Origin: Actinomycetales bacterium | GTDB taxonomy: Bacteria > Actinomycetota > Actinomycetes > S36-B12 > UBA5976 | Direction: 5' to 3' | Length of the DNA stretch: 64,000 nucleotides | Assembly (NCBI GenBank): GCA_018969715.1 | Contig: JAGWXT010000002.1 | Location: 1-64,000 of the forward strand | Shown: in pieces, positions 27,409 through 35,442 of the stretch | Layout: each line of letters opens with the position of its first letter | How positions within the stretch are numbered: the first letter of the stretch is position 1 | Position numbers and translations under genes: made by a program | Notes under the pieces: model-generated | Database searches by the model: none | Seen by the model: only the letters and a program-made list of their open reading frames with translations | What the model was told of the DNA's origin: nothing

Positions 27409-28362
27409 GTGACCGCCGAGTCCCCCGACACGCTGCTCTACCTCGGTCCTCCCGGCACCTTCACCCATGCCGCGGTCGACCTGATGACCGTCCCGTGGAC
27501 GGGTCCCCTCCGGCCCGAGCGTGAGGTTGCCGACATCGTCTTCGCGGTGGAGAGCGGGCAGGCGGCCGCGGGCATGGTCCCGCTGGAGAGCAGCGTTGAG
27601 GGCGATGTTGCGGGCACCCTCGACGAGTTGATCTTTCGCTCCGCCCAGTGCTTCATCAATGAAGAGGTGGTCGTCCCGGTCTCCTTCGTCCTCGCCGTGC
27701 CGCATGCCGCGGCAAATGCGCCGGTCACGCGGATCCTCACCCACTCCCATGCGGCCGCGCAGTGCAAGGAGTTCCTGCGCGCCAGCGGTGCGAGCGTCGA
27801 CTTCACCGCGTCCACTGCCGATGCCTGCCGGCTCGTCGCGGAGCGCGGTGAGGTGGGTCTGGCCGCCCTTGCCTCGTCGAAGGGTGCGGAAGCCTTCGGG
27901 TTGCGGGTGAAGCAGACCCGGCTGGAGGATTTCAGCGGGGCCAAGACGCGGATGGCGCTCATCAGCCGCCGGCTGTCCGCCCCCACCGGTCACGACAAGA
28001 CGACGGTGGTCGTGACCCCGGTCGCGGATCGCAATGGCCTGCTCGCCGAGTTGCTGGCCTGCTTCGCCAGCCGCGATATCGGCCTCAATGCCATCAGCAG
28101 TCGCCCGCTGAAGACCCGGCTGGGCGAGTACTGCTTCCTCATCAGTGCGCGCGGGCATATCGCCGACCCGACCCTGCAGTCCGCGCTCATCGATGTTGGC
28201 GGGATCGGGGCGGCGGTGAAGATCCTGGGGTGCTACCCGGAGAACCCCGCGATCAGCGCGGCGCGGGTGGGGGAGTCCACGCCGCCGGGCAGTGTCACCG
28301 CGGATGTGCTCACCGACTGGGTGGCCCGACTCGTCGCTGAGGCCACCACCGTCGTCCGCTGA
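27409..28362 (+). CDS. pheA: Prephenate dehydratase
   Basis: A 317-residue enzyme that converts prephenate to phenylpyruvate for phenylalanine synthesis. The periplasmic-binding-like catalytic domain begins LYLGPPGTFTHAA and contains VPLESSVEGDV. The usual catalytic T-R-F triplet reads T-R-M here (GAKTRMALIS). A C-terminal ACT domain (NGLLAELLACFASRDIGLNAISSRP) should bind phenylalanine for feedback control. GTG at 27409 follows the fdxA stop by 10 nt, with a GAGG run. The stop overlaps the tyrA start (TGATG). An in-frame ATG at 27364 lies inside fdxA and is unlikely. Confidence 0.9.
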   Translation: MTAESPDTLLYLGPPGTFTHAAVDLMTVPWTGPLRPEREVADIVFAVESGQAAAGMVPLESSVEGDVAGTLDELIFRSAQCFINEEVVVPVSFVLAVPHAAANAPVTRILTHSHAAAQCKEFLRASGASVDFTASTADACRLVAERGEVGLAALASSKGAEAFGLRVKQTRLEDFSGAKTRMALISRRLSAPTGHDKTTVVVTPVADRNGLLAELLACFASRDIGLNAISSRPLKTRLGEYCFLISARGHIADPTLQSALIDVGGIGAAVKILGCYPENPAISAARVGESTPPGSVTADVLTDWVARLVAEATTVVR

Positions 28363-29402
28363 TGCGCGTCGGCGTCCTCGGCACCGGTCAGGTCGGCGGT
28401 TCGATCCTGCTGGGCCTGCGTGCCCTCCCCCATGTGACGGCCTCGGCCTGGGACGCCGATCCCGCAACCCGCAGCCTGCTCATCGCAGCGGGGGTTGATG
28501 TCGCCGACCCGGCTGATCTGCTCACCTGCGATGTGCTCGTCCTGGCCCTGCCCACCCCGGCAGCGCTGGCCTGGCTTGCCGACCCCCCACCCGGGTGCAC
28601 GGCACTCGTCACCGACGCCTGCTCGGTGACCGGTGCGCTCGCGGCCGCCGCCCACCCGCGGCTGCGTCATGTGGGCGGGCACCCGATGGCGGGGACGGAG
28701 GGGTCCGGGTGGACCAGTGCCCGGTCCGACATGTTCACGGGTGCGCCGTGGGCGCTTGTTGTCGACGATCCCGCGCTGGTGCCGCAGGACTGGCTCGACG
28801 TGGCGGGGCTGGTCACCGGGCTGGGCGCGCGGGTCATCCCCGTGGGCGCGCAGGCCCACGATGAGGCGGTGGGCCTCGTCAGCCACCTACCGCATGTGCT
28901 CACGGCCGCCTACGGTGACACCCTCACCCGCGCGGAGGACGATCTCGCCCTCGTCCTCGGCGCATCCTCCTTCGACGACTTCACCCGGGTATCGACCTCG
29001 CCGGGGCAGCGAACCGCCGATCTGCTCTGGCACAACAGGGCCGCCGTGCGAGCGTGGGTCGCCGCCTTCCGGGAGAGTCTCGACCGCGTGGAGCGCACCC
29101 TCGATGAGGTGGACGGGGCTGCCTTCGCCGGGCTGTTCACGCAGGCCGGCGCGGCCCGCCGGCGTCGGGATGCCCGCCGGCAGCGGTGGTGCGAACCCGC
29201 AACGCCGGTGTTCCGGGGACAGCCGGCGGACTGCCTGGGGTGGCTGCGCGCGCAGGGTCCGGGCTCGGTGGCGATCGCGCACATCGAGGATGCGGGTGCT
29301 GGCGGGCCTGCGGGCGCTGGCGGGCCTGCGGGTGCTGGCGGGCCTGCGGGTGCCGCCCGGGATCGAGAGGTCACCCTATGGGGCTGGCGGTTCGACCGAT
29401 GA
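28362..29402 (+). CDS. tyrA: Prephenate/arogenate dehydrogenase
   Basis: A 346-residue NAD(P)-dependent dehydrogenase of tyrosine synthesis. The Rossmann motif is GVLGTGQVGGS near the N-terminus, followed by VTDACSVTG, GGHPMAGTEGSGW and a helical dimerisation domain with HDEAVGLVSHLPH. The C-terminus carries a tail with a repeated AGAGGP unit, then GWRFDR. No ACT domain is obvious. It overlaps pheA by one base and dapC by four (ATGA), giving a pheA-tyrA-dapC operon linked to fdxA. Whether prephenate or arogenate is preferred cannot be told. Confidence 0.92.
   Translation: MRVGVLGTGQVGGSILLGLRALPHVTASAWDADPATRSLLIAAGVDVADPADLLTCDVLVLALPTPAALAWLADPPPGCTALVTDACSVTGALAAAAHPRLRHVGGHPMAGTEGSGWTSARSDMFTGAPWALVVDDPALVPQDWLDVAGLVTGLGARVIPVGAQAHDEAVGLVSHLPHVLTAAYGDTLTRAEDDLALVLGASSFDDFTRVSTSPGQRTADLLWHNRAAVRAWVAAFRESLDRVERTLDEVDGAAFAGLFTQAGAARRRRDARRQRWCEPATPVFRGQPADCLGWLRAQGPGSVAIAHIEDAGAGGPAGAGGPAGAGGPAGAARDREVTLWGWRFDR
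29292..29354 (+). repeat. 18-bp tandem repeat in the tyrA 3' end
   Basis: Three units based on GCGGGTGCTGGCGGGCCT (29292, 29310 and 29328) plus half a unit, encoding AGAGGP three times. Units differ by single bases only. Confidence 0.85.
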
Positions 29403-30487
29403 CCGTCCCGATCGACCTGCGCCTCGGCAGCCCCGCTGCCGCCGCCTCCCCGCAGGTGCGTGCCGCGCTCGCCGCCGGCGACTGGCCGGTCGGGTACCCG
29501 CCAGCGGCCGGACTGCCGGTGTTCACCGATGCCGTGTGCCAGTGGAGTTCACGTGTCCTCGGCCGCGACATCACCGCCGACCGGGTGGTGCCCGTCGCGG
29601 GGGCGAAGGAGGCCGTCGGCACCCTGCCGTGGCTGCTCGGCTGCGGCCCGCGCGATGTCGTGGCGATCCCGCACCTTGCCTACCCGACCTATGCCGAGGG
29701 GGCTGCGGCGGTGGGAGCACCGGTGGTGCGCTACCGCGACCCGGCCCACCTCGCCCAGCTGTGCGTCGAGCACCCCATTGCCGTCATCTGGGTGGCCTCG
29801 CCGGCGAACCCCACCTGCCGCATCCTGCCGCCCGCGGACCTGCACGCCATCGCCGCCCTCGGCCACACCCCGAGTCGGCCGCTGATCGCCTTTGACGAGA
29901 CATACCTTGAGATCGCCGACGGGGAGCACAGCGTCCTCGGGTGCGCCCCCTCTGGGTTTGCGCTCACCCAGGCCACACCCGAGGATCCGGAGTACGGGCC
30001 CATCCGCACCCTCGGCCTGTACTCGGTGTCCAAGCGCAACGGCCTTGCCGCGCTGCGGGTCGGCTACGCCATCACCGACCCCGCCACGGCGTCGGCGCTG
30101 GTGACCCGGCGCCGGGCATTGGGCCTGCTCACGAGCGCCCCCGCCATGGTTGCCGCCGCCGCCGCGCTCGCCGATGACACGACCCCGGCGCTGATGCGCG
30201 CCCACCACCGGGCCCAGCGAGCGATCGCACTGCCGGCATTCGAAGGCGCCGGGTTCGCCGATGCCGGCGGCGTGGGCATGTTCCTGTGGCTTGCCTGCCG
30301 GGATGGCGACGCCGCCCAGCAGCGCCTTGCCGACCTGGGGGTGCTCGTCACGGCGGGGCGTGCCTTCGGCCCGGACGGTGCAGGGTTCATCCGCGTCTCG
30401 CTCAGTGGGCCCGCCGATGCGCTCGCCGAGGCTGCCGCCCGCCTGCACAGCGCGTCCGGCACACTGCCGCCGTCGCACCAGCCCTGA
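29399..30487 (+). CDS. dapC: Succinyldiaminopimelate aminotransferase
   Basis: A 362-residue PLP enzyme of fold type I that makes N-succinyl-LL-diaminopimelate for lysine and peptidoglycan. Visible motifs: VVPVAGAKEAV, the SPANPTCRILP turn, FDETYLEI, and the PLP lysine in YSVSKRNGLAALRVGY; the C-terminal arginine is in GFIRVSLSG. The position after fdxA and tyrA agrees with DapC. Two starts are possible: ATG at 29399 overlapping the tyrA stop (used here), or ATG at 29378, which has a better ribosome site (GAGAGG, 7-nt spacing) and would add seven residues. Confidence 0.9.
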   Translation: MTVPIDLRLGSPAAAASPQVRAALAAGDWPVGYPPAAGLPVFTDAVCQWSSRVLGRDITADRVVPVAGAKEAVGTLPWLLGCGPRDVVAIPHLAYPTYAEGAAAVGAPVVRYRDPAHLAQLCVEHPIAVIWVASPANPTCRILPPADLHAIAALGHTPSRPLIAFDETYLEIADGEHSVLGCAPSGFALTQATPEDPEYGPIRTLGLYSVSKRNGLAALRVGYAITDPATASALVTRRRALGLLTSAPAMVAAAAALADDTTPALMRAHHRAQRAIALPAFEGAGFADAGGVGMFLWLACRDGDAAQQRLADLGVLVTAGRAFGPDGAGFIRVSLSGPADALAEAAARLHSASGTLPPSHQP

Positions 30488-30535
30488 CCGGCCTGAGCCG
30501 CACCGTCCACCGCACCGGCCGCCAGGGCGCCGGGC

Positions 30536-30541
30536 TACGCT
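30536..30541 (+). promoter_or_regulatory. -10-like TACGCT before guaA
   Basis: TACGCT ends 9 nt before ATG at 30551, implying a leader of only 2-3 nt or none. Confidence 0.45.
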
Positions 30542-30550
30542 GACGCAACC

Positions 30551-32107
30551 ATGGGCGATGGGCATGCACTGGTCCTCGTGGTCGACTTCGGCGCCCAGTA
30601 CGCGCAGGTCATCGCCCGGCGGGTGCGGGAGGCCGGCTGCTACTCCGAGATCGTGGGTCATACTGTTCCAGCAGCGCAGATCCTGGCCCGGGAGCCGGCT
30701 GCCCTGATCCTCTCGGGTGGCCCGGCGAGCGTCTACTCACCGGGCGCTCCGCGCCTGGACCCGGCGCTGATCGAGGCGGGCATTCCGCTGCTGGGCATCT
30801 GCTACGGCTTCCAGTGCCTGGCGCAGGCTCTCGGCGGTGAGGTTGCACGCACGGCGGCCGGGGAGTACGGGGCGACGACCCTTGAGCGGGTCGCGGATTC
30901 AAGCCGGCTCCTCGCCGGGGTGCCCGCGCGGACGCAGGTGTGGATGAGCCACGCCGATGCGGTCGTCAACCCCCCACCCGGAGTCCACGTGACCGCCCGC
31001 ACGTTCAGCACGCCCGTCGCGGCCTTCGAGGATCCCGTGCGCCGGCTCGCCGGGGTGCAGTTCCACCCCGAGGTCGTCCACACCCCGGAGGGCTCGCGCA
31101 TCCTCACCGCGTTCCTGAGGGATCTCGCGGGCCTTCCCCCGACCTGGGTCACGGCAAGCATCGCCGAGGAGGCCATTGCCGGGGTCGCGGCCCAGGTGGG
31201 GGAGGGGCGGGCGCTGTGCGCCCTCTCGGGCGGGGTCGACTCCGCCGTTGCGGCGGTGCTGGTGCACCGCGCGATCGGGGATCGGCTCACCTGCGTCATG
31301 GTGGATCACGGTCTGCTGCGGGAGGGGGAACGCGAGCAGGTGGAGAGCGCGATCGCGGAGGGCCTGGGCCTGCGGCTGATCGTTGTCGATGCCCGTGAGC
31401 GCTTCTTGAGTGCACTGGCCGGCGTGGTCGAACCGGAGCAGAAGCGTCGGATCATCGGACGGCAGTTCATCCGGGTGTTCGAGCAGGCCGCGGCGGATTG
31501 TGCGCGCGGGGAACGCATCGACCACCTCGTCCAGGGCACCCTCTACCCGGATGTCGTGGAGTCCGGGGGAGGGGCGGGGACCGCGACCATCAAGAGCCAC
31601 CACAATGTCGGGGGCCTGCCGGACGACCTGCGCTTCACCCTCGTGGAGCCGCTGCGACGGCTGTTCAAGGACGAGGTACGCGAGGTCGGTCGCGCCCTGG
31701 GACTGCCGGCGACGATCATCGACCGACACCCCTTCCCGGGACCAGGACTGGCCATCCGCATCATCGGGGCGGTAGACGCGGACCGGCTGGCCACGGTGCG
31801 CGCCGCCGACGCGATCGCCCGGGCCGAGCTCAGCGCGGCCGGCGCCACGGGTGAGGTCTGGCAGATGCCGGTTGTGCTGCTCGCCGATGTGCGCAGTGTC
31901 GGGGTGCAGGGGGATGGTCGCACCTACGGCCATCCGGTGGTGCTCCGTCCGGTAACCAGTGAGGACGCGATGACCGCCGACTGGGCGAGGCTGCCGACGG
32001 ACCTGCTTGCGCGGATCTCCGCACGCATCACCAATGAGGTGCCCGGGGTGACGCGCGTCGTGCTGGACCTGACCAGCAAGCCGCCGGGCACCATCGAGTG
32101 GGAGTAG
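30551..32107 (+). CDS. guaA: GMP synthase (glutamine-hydrolysing)
   Basis: A 518-residue two-domain enzyme that aminates XMP to GMP. The N-terminal class I glutamine amidotransferase has its triad at C84 (GICYGFQ), H172 and E174 (QFHPEV). The ATP-pyrophosphatase P-loop is SGGVDS (226-231). The C-terminal dimerisation domain ends [11 protein letters not shown], the near-invariant end of Gua[25 protein letters not shown] segment lies before it. ATG at 30551 is 9 nt after TACGCT. The stop TAG is part of a candidate promoter for the next gene. Confidence 0.97.
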   Translation: MGDGHALVLVVDFGAQYAQVIARRVREAGCYSEIVGHTVPAAQILAREPAALILSGGPASVYSPGAPRLDPALIEAGIPLLGICYGFQCLAQALGGEVARTAAGEYGATTLERVADSSRLLAGVPARTQVWMSHADAVVNPPPGVHVTARTFSTPVAAFEDPVRRLAGVQFHPEVVHTPEGSRILTAFLRDLAGLPPTWVTASIAEEAIAGVAAQVGEGRALCALSGGVDSAVAAVLVHRAIGDRLTCVMVDHGLLREGEREQVESAIAEGLGLRLIVVDARERFLSALAGVVEPEQKRRIIGRQFIRVFEQAAADCARGERIDHLVQGTLYPDVVESGGGAGTATIKSHHNVGGLPDDLRFTLVEPLRRLFKDEVREVGRALGLPATIIDRHPFPGPGLAIRIIGAVDADRLATVRAADAIARAELSAAGATGEVWQMPVVLLADVRSVGVQGDGRTYGHPVVLRPVTSEDAMTADWARLPTDLLARISARITNEVPGVTRVVLDLTSKPPGTIEWE

Positions 32108-32110
32108 CGT
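32105..32110 (+). promoter_or_regulatory. Leaderless -10 (TAGCGT) formed on the guaA stop codon
   Basis: TAGCGT begins with the guaA TAG stop and ends 6 nt before ATG at 32117. Confidence 0.5.
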
Positions 32111-32116
32111 GCCCCC

Positions 32117-32488
32117 ATGACGATGCTGTGGCAGGGGTTGGACAACGTCGTGCTCGTCCTGCACTTCCTCGGGCTGGCCGCTCTCATCGGCGGCTGGCTC
32201 GTCGCTGTTCGCACCCGGCCGCGGGCGGTGTCGAATGCGATGTGGCATGGGGTGCTCACCCAACTGGTGACCGGGATCATCCTGGTGGGCCTTGCCGAGA
32301 CGGTGCTCGACGATGGACCGGTCGATCACGCCAAGGTCGGGGTGAAGCTGCTCCTCACGCTGGTCATCGCGGTGTTGGTGTTCCTCGGACGACGCCGTGC
32401 GAAGGCGGGTGCCCCGCTGCCAGGCGTGGCGTTCCTGACGATCGGGGTGCTCTCAATCGTCAACGTGATCCTCGCGGTGTTCTGGTAG
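32117..32488 (+). CDS. Small integral membrane protein downstream of guaA
   Basis: A 123-residue protein with four predicted transmembrane helices (about 8-29, 43-61, 74-92 and 101-121) and short basic loops (RTRPRAVSN, GRRRAKAG). It has no catalytic motif. Similar small membrane genes follow guaA in other Actinobacteria, but the function is unknown. ATG at 32117 lies 6 nt after TAGCGT and has no Shine-Dalgarno site. Confidence 0.7.
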   Translation: MTMLWQGLDNVVLVLHFLGLAALIGGWLVAVRTRPRAVSNAMWHGVLTQLVTGIILVGLAETVLDDGPVDHAKVGVKLLLTLVIAVLVFLGRRRAKAGAPLPGVAFLTIGVLSIVNVILAVFW

Positions 32489-32534
32489 GCGGCTGGAGCG
32501 CGGGTGGCTGGTAGGCGGCGGGGGCGCGTTGGCG
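32483..32534. repeat. 26-bp imperfect tandem repeat at the end of the membrane-protein gene
   Basis: TGGTAGGCGGC recurs at 32483 and 32509 with related flanks. The first copy contains the TGG-TAG end of the coding sequence, so the gene end itself has been duplicated. Confidence 0.7.
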
Positions 32535-32544
32535 GGGCTGGAGA

Positions 32545-33291
32545 TCAGGCCGTGTCGGCGATGAAGAAGGCCTCGGCCAGTCGGCCGGGGGGCATGCCGG
32601 CAAGGGCGGCGTTCGCCGCGAGCCATCCGCGCACCCGGTCCCCGAGGTCCGGCACGTGCGCCGTCTGCGATGTGTGAGCGGTGAGGGCGGCGAGCTTCAG
32701 CGGATACGTCTCGGTGACGTCGATGGCGATCGTCGGCTCCGGGTGGGCCATCAACCAGACCTGCCCCACCGCATGGGGGGCGAGCCCCTCATCGAGCAGG
32801 TGCGGAAAGGCGAACTGGTTGCGCGCGTCCGGGTAGACCGCCTGCACGGCTGACTCGCCGACGGCAAGGTGGTCCGGGTGGGAGGCCTGGATGCGAGACC
32901 AGTTCCGCTGGGGGGATTGGGTGATGAGCACATCCGGACGGGCTCGGCGGATCTCCCCCACCAGGCGTGCGCGCAGGTCAAGGGTGGGCATCACCGATCC
33001 ATCGTCCTCGCCGAGGAAGCGGACATCGGTCACGCCGACGAGCGCGGCCGCATGAACCTGCTCCTCGCGGCGCAGTTGGCGCATCTGCTCCCGGCTCAGC
33101 GACGGATCCTCGCCCCCTTGGTGGCCGTCGGTCACGATGACGTAGGAAACCGACACCCCGGCAGCGGTGAGGGCGGCGATGGTGCCGGCGGCGCCGAAGT
33201 CGACGTCATCGGGATGAGCGGTGACGACGAGGACGCGCGCGGGCGCCGCGAGGGGCGGCCGATCATGGGCCTGCAGTGTCGGCCCTGGCAC
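32545..33291 (-). CDS. PIG-L/LmbE family deacetylase
   Basis: A 248-residue zinc-dependent N-deacetylase-type protein. The metal site starts at TAHPDDVDFG and the third ligand is in SHPDHLAVG. Other family blocks are VTDGHQGGEDPSLSREQM, RREEQVHAAALVGVTDVRFLGEDDG and TQSPQRNW. It differs clearly from MshB in this window and is a general PIG-L protein; the substrate is probably an N-acetyl sugar or a thiol conjugate. The GTG start at 33291 lies 6 nt behind TAGACT. It is convergent with the small membrane protein. Confidence 0.85.
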   Translation of the reverse strand: MPGPTLQAHDRPPLAAPARVLVVTAHPDDVDFGAAGTIAALTAAGVSVSYVIVTDGHQGGEDPSLSREQMRQLRREEQVHAAALVGVTDVRFLGEDDGSVMPTLDLRARLVGEIRRARPDVLITQSPQRNWSRIQASHPDHLAVGESAVQAVYPDARNQFAFPHLLDEGLAPHAVGQVWLMAHPEPTIAIDVTETYPLKLAALTAHTSQTAHVPDLGDRVRGWLAANAALAGMPPGRLAEAFFIADTA

Positions 33292-33297
33292 GAGGGG

Positions 33298-33303
33298 AGT
33301 CTA
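33298..33303 (-). promoter_or_regulatory. Leaderless -10 (TAGACT) before the PIG-L gene
   Basis: TAGACT on the minus strand ends 6 nt before GTG at 33291. Confidence 0.55.
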
Positions 33304-33428
33304 TGCGGACGAGTGTCCGCGGGTCGCCATGTCGACACAGCCACCTCGTTCGCACCTGTGGCATCTTGGAACCCTTGCGTCTCACTGGCCTCAATTGGCC
33401 TCGATGCGATCGGGAGGGAGGGTCGGCG

Positions 33429-35357
33429 GTGCGGGTGCGGACGGGTGTGGGCATCGGCGCGGTGGTCGCCGCCGTGCTGATCGCGCTGCCGGCGCCGGGC
33501 TGGGCTGCCGCCCCCGCCGCTCCGGGCACCCAGGCCCCGGCTGCCGCCCCGGCGGTTCGGGCCGCGGAGCCGGGACAGGCCGCCTCCATCGTCTCGGCGA
33601 CCCCGCCGACGTTCACCCGGCTGCCTGTGCTCAAGCGGGGGATGGTCGGCCATGCAGTATTCATCGTCCAGAAGCGGCTGGGGGTGTCGCAGCCCGAGTG
33701 GCGATTCGATCTCGCCACCAAGCAGGCGGTCAAGCGCCTGCAGGTCAAGCGCGGACTGCCAGCGACGGGTGTCGTCGATGCGCGGACGTGGGCGGCGATG
33801 GATGTTGGATCGGCACGCAAGCTGACCTGGCTGGTCGGTGCCCACGCCTCCGGGGTCGCCCCCGCGGCGCCGGCCCCGGCTGCCCCCGCTCCCGGGGCGC
33901 CGGCCCCGGCTGCCCCGGCCGCCGCGGCACCCGCCCCCCGGGTGCGCTTCCCCGTCCTGCGCACCGGTGATCGGGGTCCGGGTGTGCGTCTGGTCCAGTC
34001 ACGACTGGGTGTGACCCCCCGCAGCGGGCTGTTCGGACCACTCACCGAACGTGCGGTCCGGACGCATCAGGCGCGGTCCCGGCTGCCGGTCTCGGGCCTG
34101 GTCAATGCCAAGACTTGGCAGTCGCTTGGGTATCGAACCGCCGCTGACCTCCCCCCCGGTGTTGCCCCCAGTGCCCCTCCCGAGCCGGTTCCGGCCCCGG
34201 CGCCCGTCCTACCCGCGCCGGAGGCCCCCGCGCCGGAGGCCCCAGCCCCCGGGGATCCCGGGATCGTCCCGGCGGAGCCGGAGCTGCCCGAGCCGGGTCC
34301 GCCGACGCCGGCGCCCGTGCCTCCGACGGGACCGGTCATGGACTGGCCGTTCCCGATCCCGCGGCCGGTGCCGGGAACGGCCCCCGTGCCCGTCGTCGCC
34401 CTGCCCCCCGAGACCGACCTCGCCGCCGAGCTGCAGGGCCAGCAGGAGTGCACCCCGGTGGCGAAGCGCGGGACGGCCGCACTGCGTGACCTCATCCTGC
34501 GCACCTATGGTCCGGCGACCATGTGGATCCCCCGCGGCTGCTCGGTCGGTGGGCAGAGTGAGCACAAGGAGGGCCGCGCCCTCGACTGGATGCGCAACCG
34601 CAATGATCCGGAGCAGAACCGACAGGTGCTGCACTTTCTCGAGTGGCTGACCATGCCGGGAGCCGATGGCCAGCCGGCGGCGAACGCGCGTCGACTGGGC
34701 GTCATGTACCTGCTCTGGGATGACCGGATCTGGCGGGCCTACGACCAGGGACGTGGCTGGGCCGAACTGCGCACCTGCCTGACCGACCCGGCGCGGCGCG
34801 CCGCGCGCTACAACACCGACTGCCACCGTGACCACCTGCACATCTCCCTGTCATGGGAGGGCGGGGCGGGGCTCACATCGTTCTGGACCGGTGCGGCGCG
34901 AACCATGGCTCCCTGCCTGGCAGAGCCGATCGTCGGACGAGGGGAGCCGCCTCCGGCGACGGAGGCGTGGACGAGCGTGGAGCCCGTGCGCATCCTCGAC
35001 ACCGCGCGCGGGATCGGCACGCCCGGGGCGCAGCCCTGCCGGTTGGGCGGCCCCCGCTGGTCCGGGGATGCTCGGCACCTCACTGTCCAGGCCCGGGCCC
35101 GCGGACCGGTACCCGACACTGCTGGCGCGGTGCGGGTGCGCATCACCGCCAGCGCTGCCACCCACGCCACCGGGTTGCGGGTGTGGCCAACGGGCCGCCC
35201 GCGGCCGGGCGCGGCGACGGCGAACACCTCCGCTGACGCCCCGATCCAGATGGAGGCGGTGGTACCGGTCGGCGCCGACGGGTTCATTCACGTCGGGCTC
35301 GGTGGGGGCTACGCCGACGTCATCGTCGAAATCGTCGCCTGGGCGCCCCGGGCCTGA
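33429..35357 (+). CDS. Secreted wall protein: two peptidoglycan-binding domains, M15-like peptidase domain, C-terminal beta domain
   Basis: A 642-residue exported modular protein. Residues 1-25 form a signal peptide. Two peptidoglycan-binding (PG_binding_1) domains follow at about 52-120 and 178-238, joined by Pro/Ala-rich linkers. A third Pro/Glu-rich linker (about 240-320) precedes a domain at about 325-480 with SEHKEGRALDW and DCHRDHLHIS, the S-x-H-x6-D and H-x-H spacing of zinc D,D-peptidases (M15-like, also called ARB-07466-like). The last 140 residues start VRILDTARGIG, a surface-protein beta domain. GTG at 33429 follows GGGAGGGAGGG. The likely role is wall hydrolysis; activity is unproven. 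Confidence 0.82.
   Translation: MRVRTGVGIGAVVAAVLIALPAPGWAAAPAAPGTQAPAAAPAVRAAEPGQAASIVSATPPTFTRLPVLKRGMVGHAVFIVQKRLGVSQPEWRFDLATKQAVKRLQVKRGLPATGVVDARTWAAMDVGSARKLTWLVGAHASGVAPAAPAPAAPAPGAPAPAAPAAAAPAPRVRFPVLRTGDRGPGVRLVQSRLGVTPRSGLFGPLTERAVRTHQARSRLPVSGLVNAKTWQSLGYRTAADLPPGVAPSAPPEPVPAPAPVLPAPEAPAPEAPAPGDPGIVPAEPELPEPGPPTPAPVPPTGPVMDWPFPIPRPVPGTAPVPVVALPPETDLAAELQGQQECTPVAKRGTAALRDLILRTYGPATMWIPRGCSVGGQSEHKEGRALDWMRNRNDPEQNRQVLHFLEWLTMPGADGQPAANARRLGVMYLLWDDRIWRAYDQGRGWAELRTCLTDPARRAARYNTDCHRDHLHISLSWEGGAGLTSFWTGAARTMAPCLAEPIVGRGEPPPATEAWTSVEPVRILDTARGIGTPGAQPCRLGGPRWSGDARHLTVQARARGPVPDTAGAVRVRITASAATHATGLRVWPTGRPRPGAATANTSADAPIQMEAVVPVGADGFIHVGLGGGYADVIVEIVAWAPRA
33866..33916 (+). repeat. 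30-bp-period repeat in the first Pro/Ala linker
   Basis: A 21-bp identical stretch occurs at 33866-33886 and 33896-33916 and encodes part of the APAAPAPGAP linker. Confidence 0.7.
34215..34244 (+). repeat. 15-bp tandem duplication in the Pro/Glu linker
   Basis: GCGCCGGAGGCCCC is repeated at 34215 and 34230, giving APEAPAPEAP. Confidence 0.7.
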
Positions 35358-35442
35358 ACCCCGCCCAGCCCGCCCCCGGGCCACTGCGCCCCCGCGCCCC
35401 CGGGCCGGAACCCCGCCCGGCGGCCGCGAGAATGGCCACGCG

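Noticed and set aside
29380-29402. tRNA T-loop-like GGTTCGA at the tyrA end
   Set aside because: No cloverleaf can be formed around it and it lies inside coding sequence. No tRNA was found in the window.
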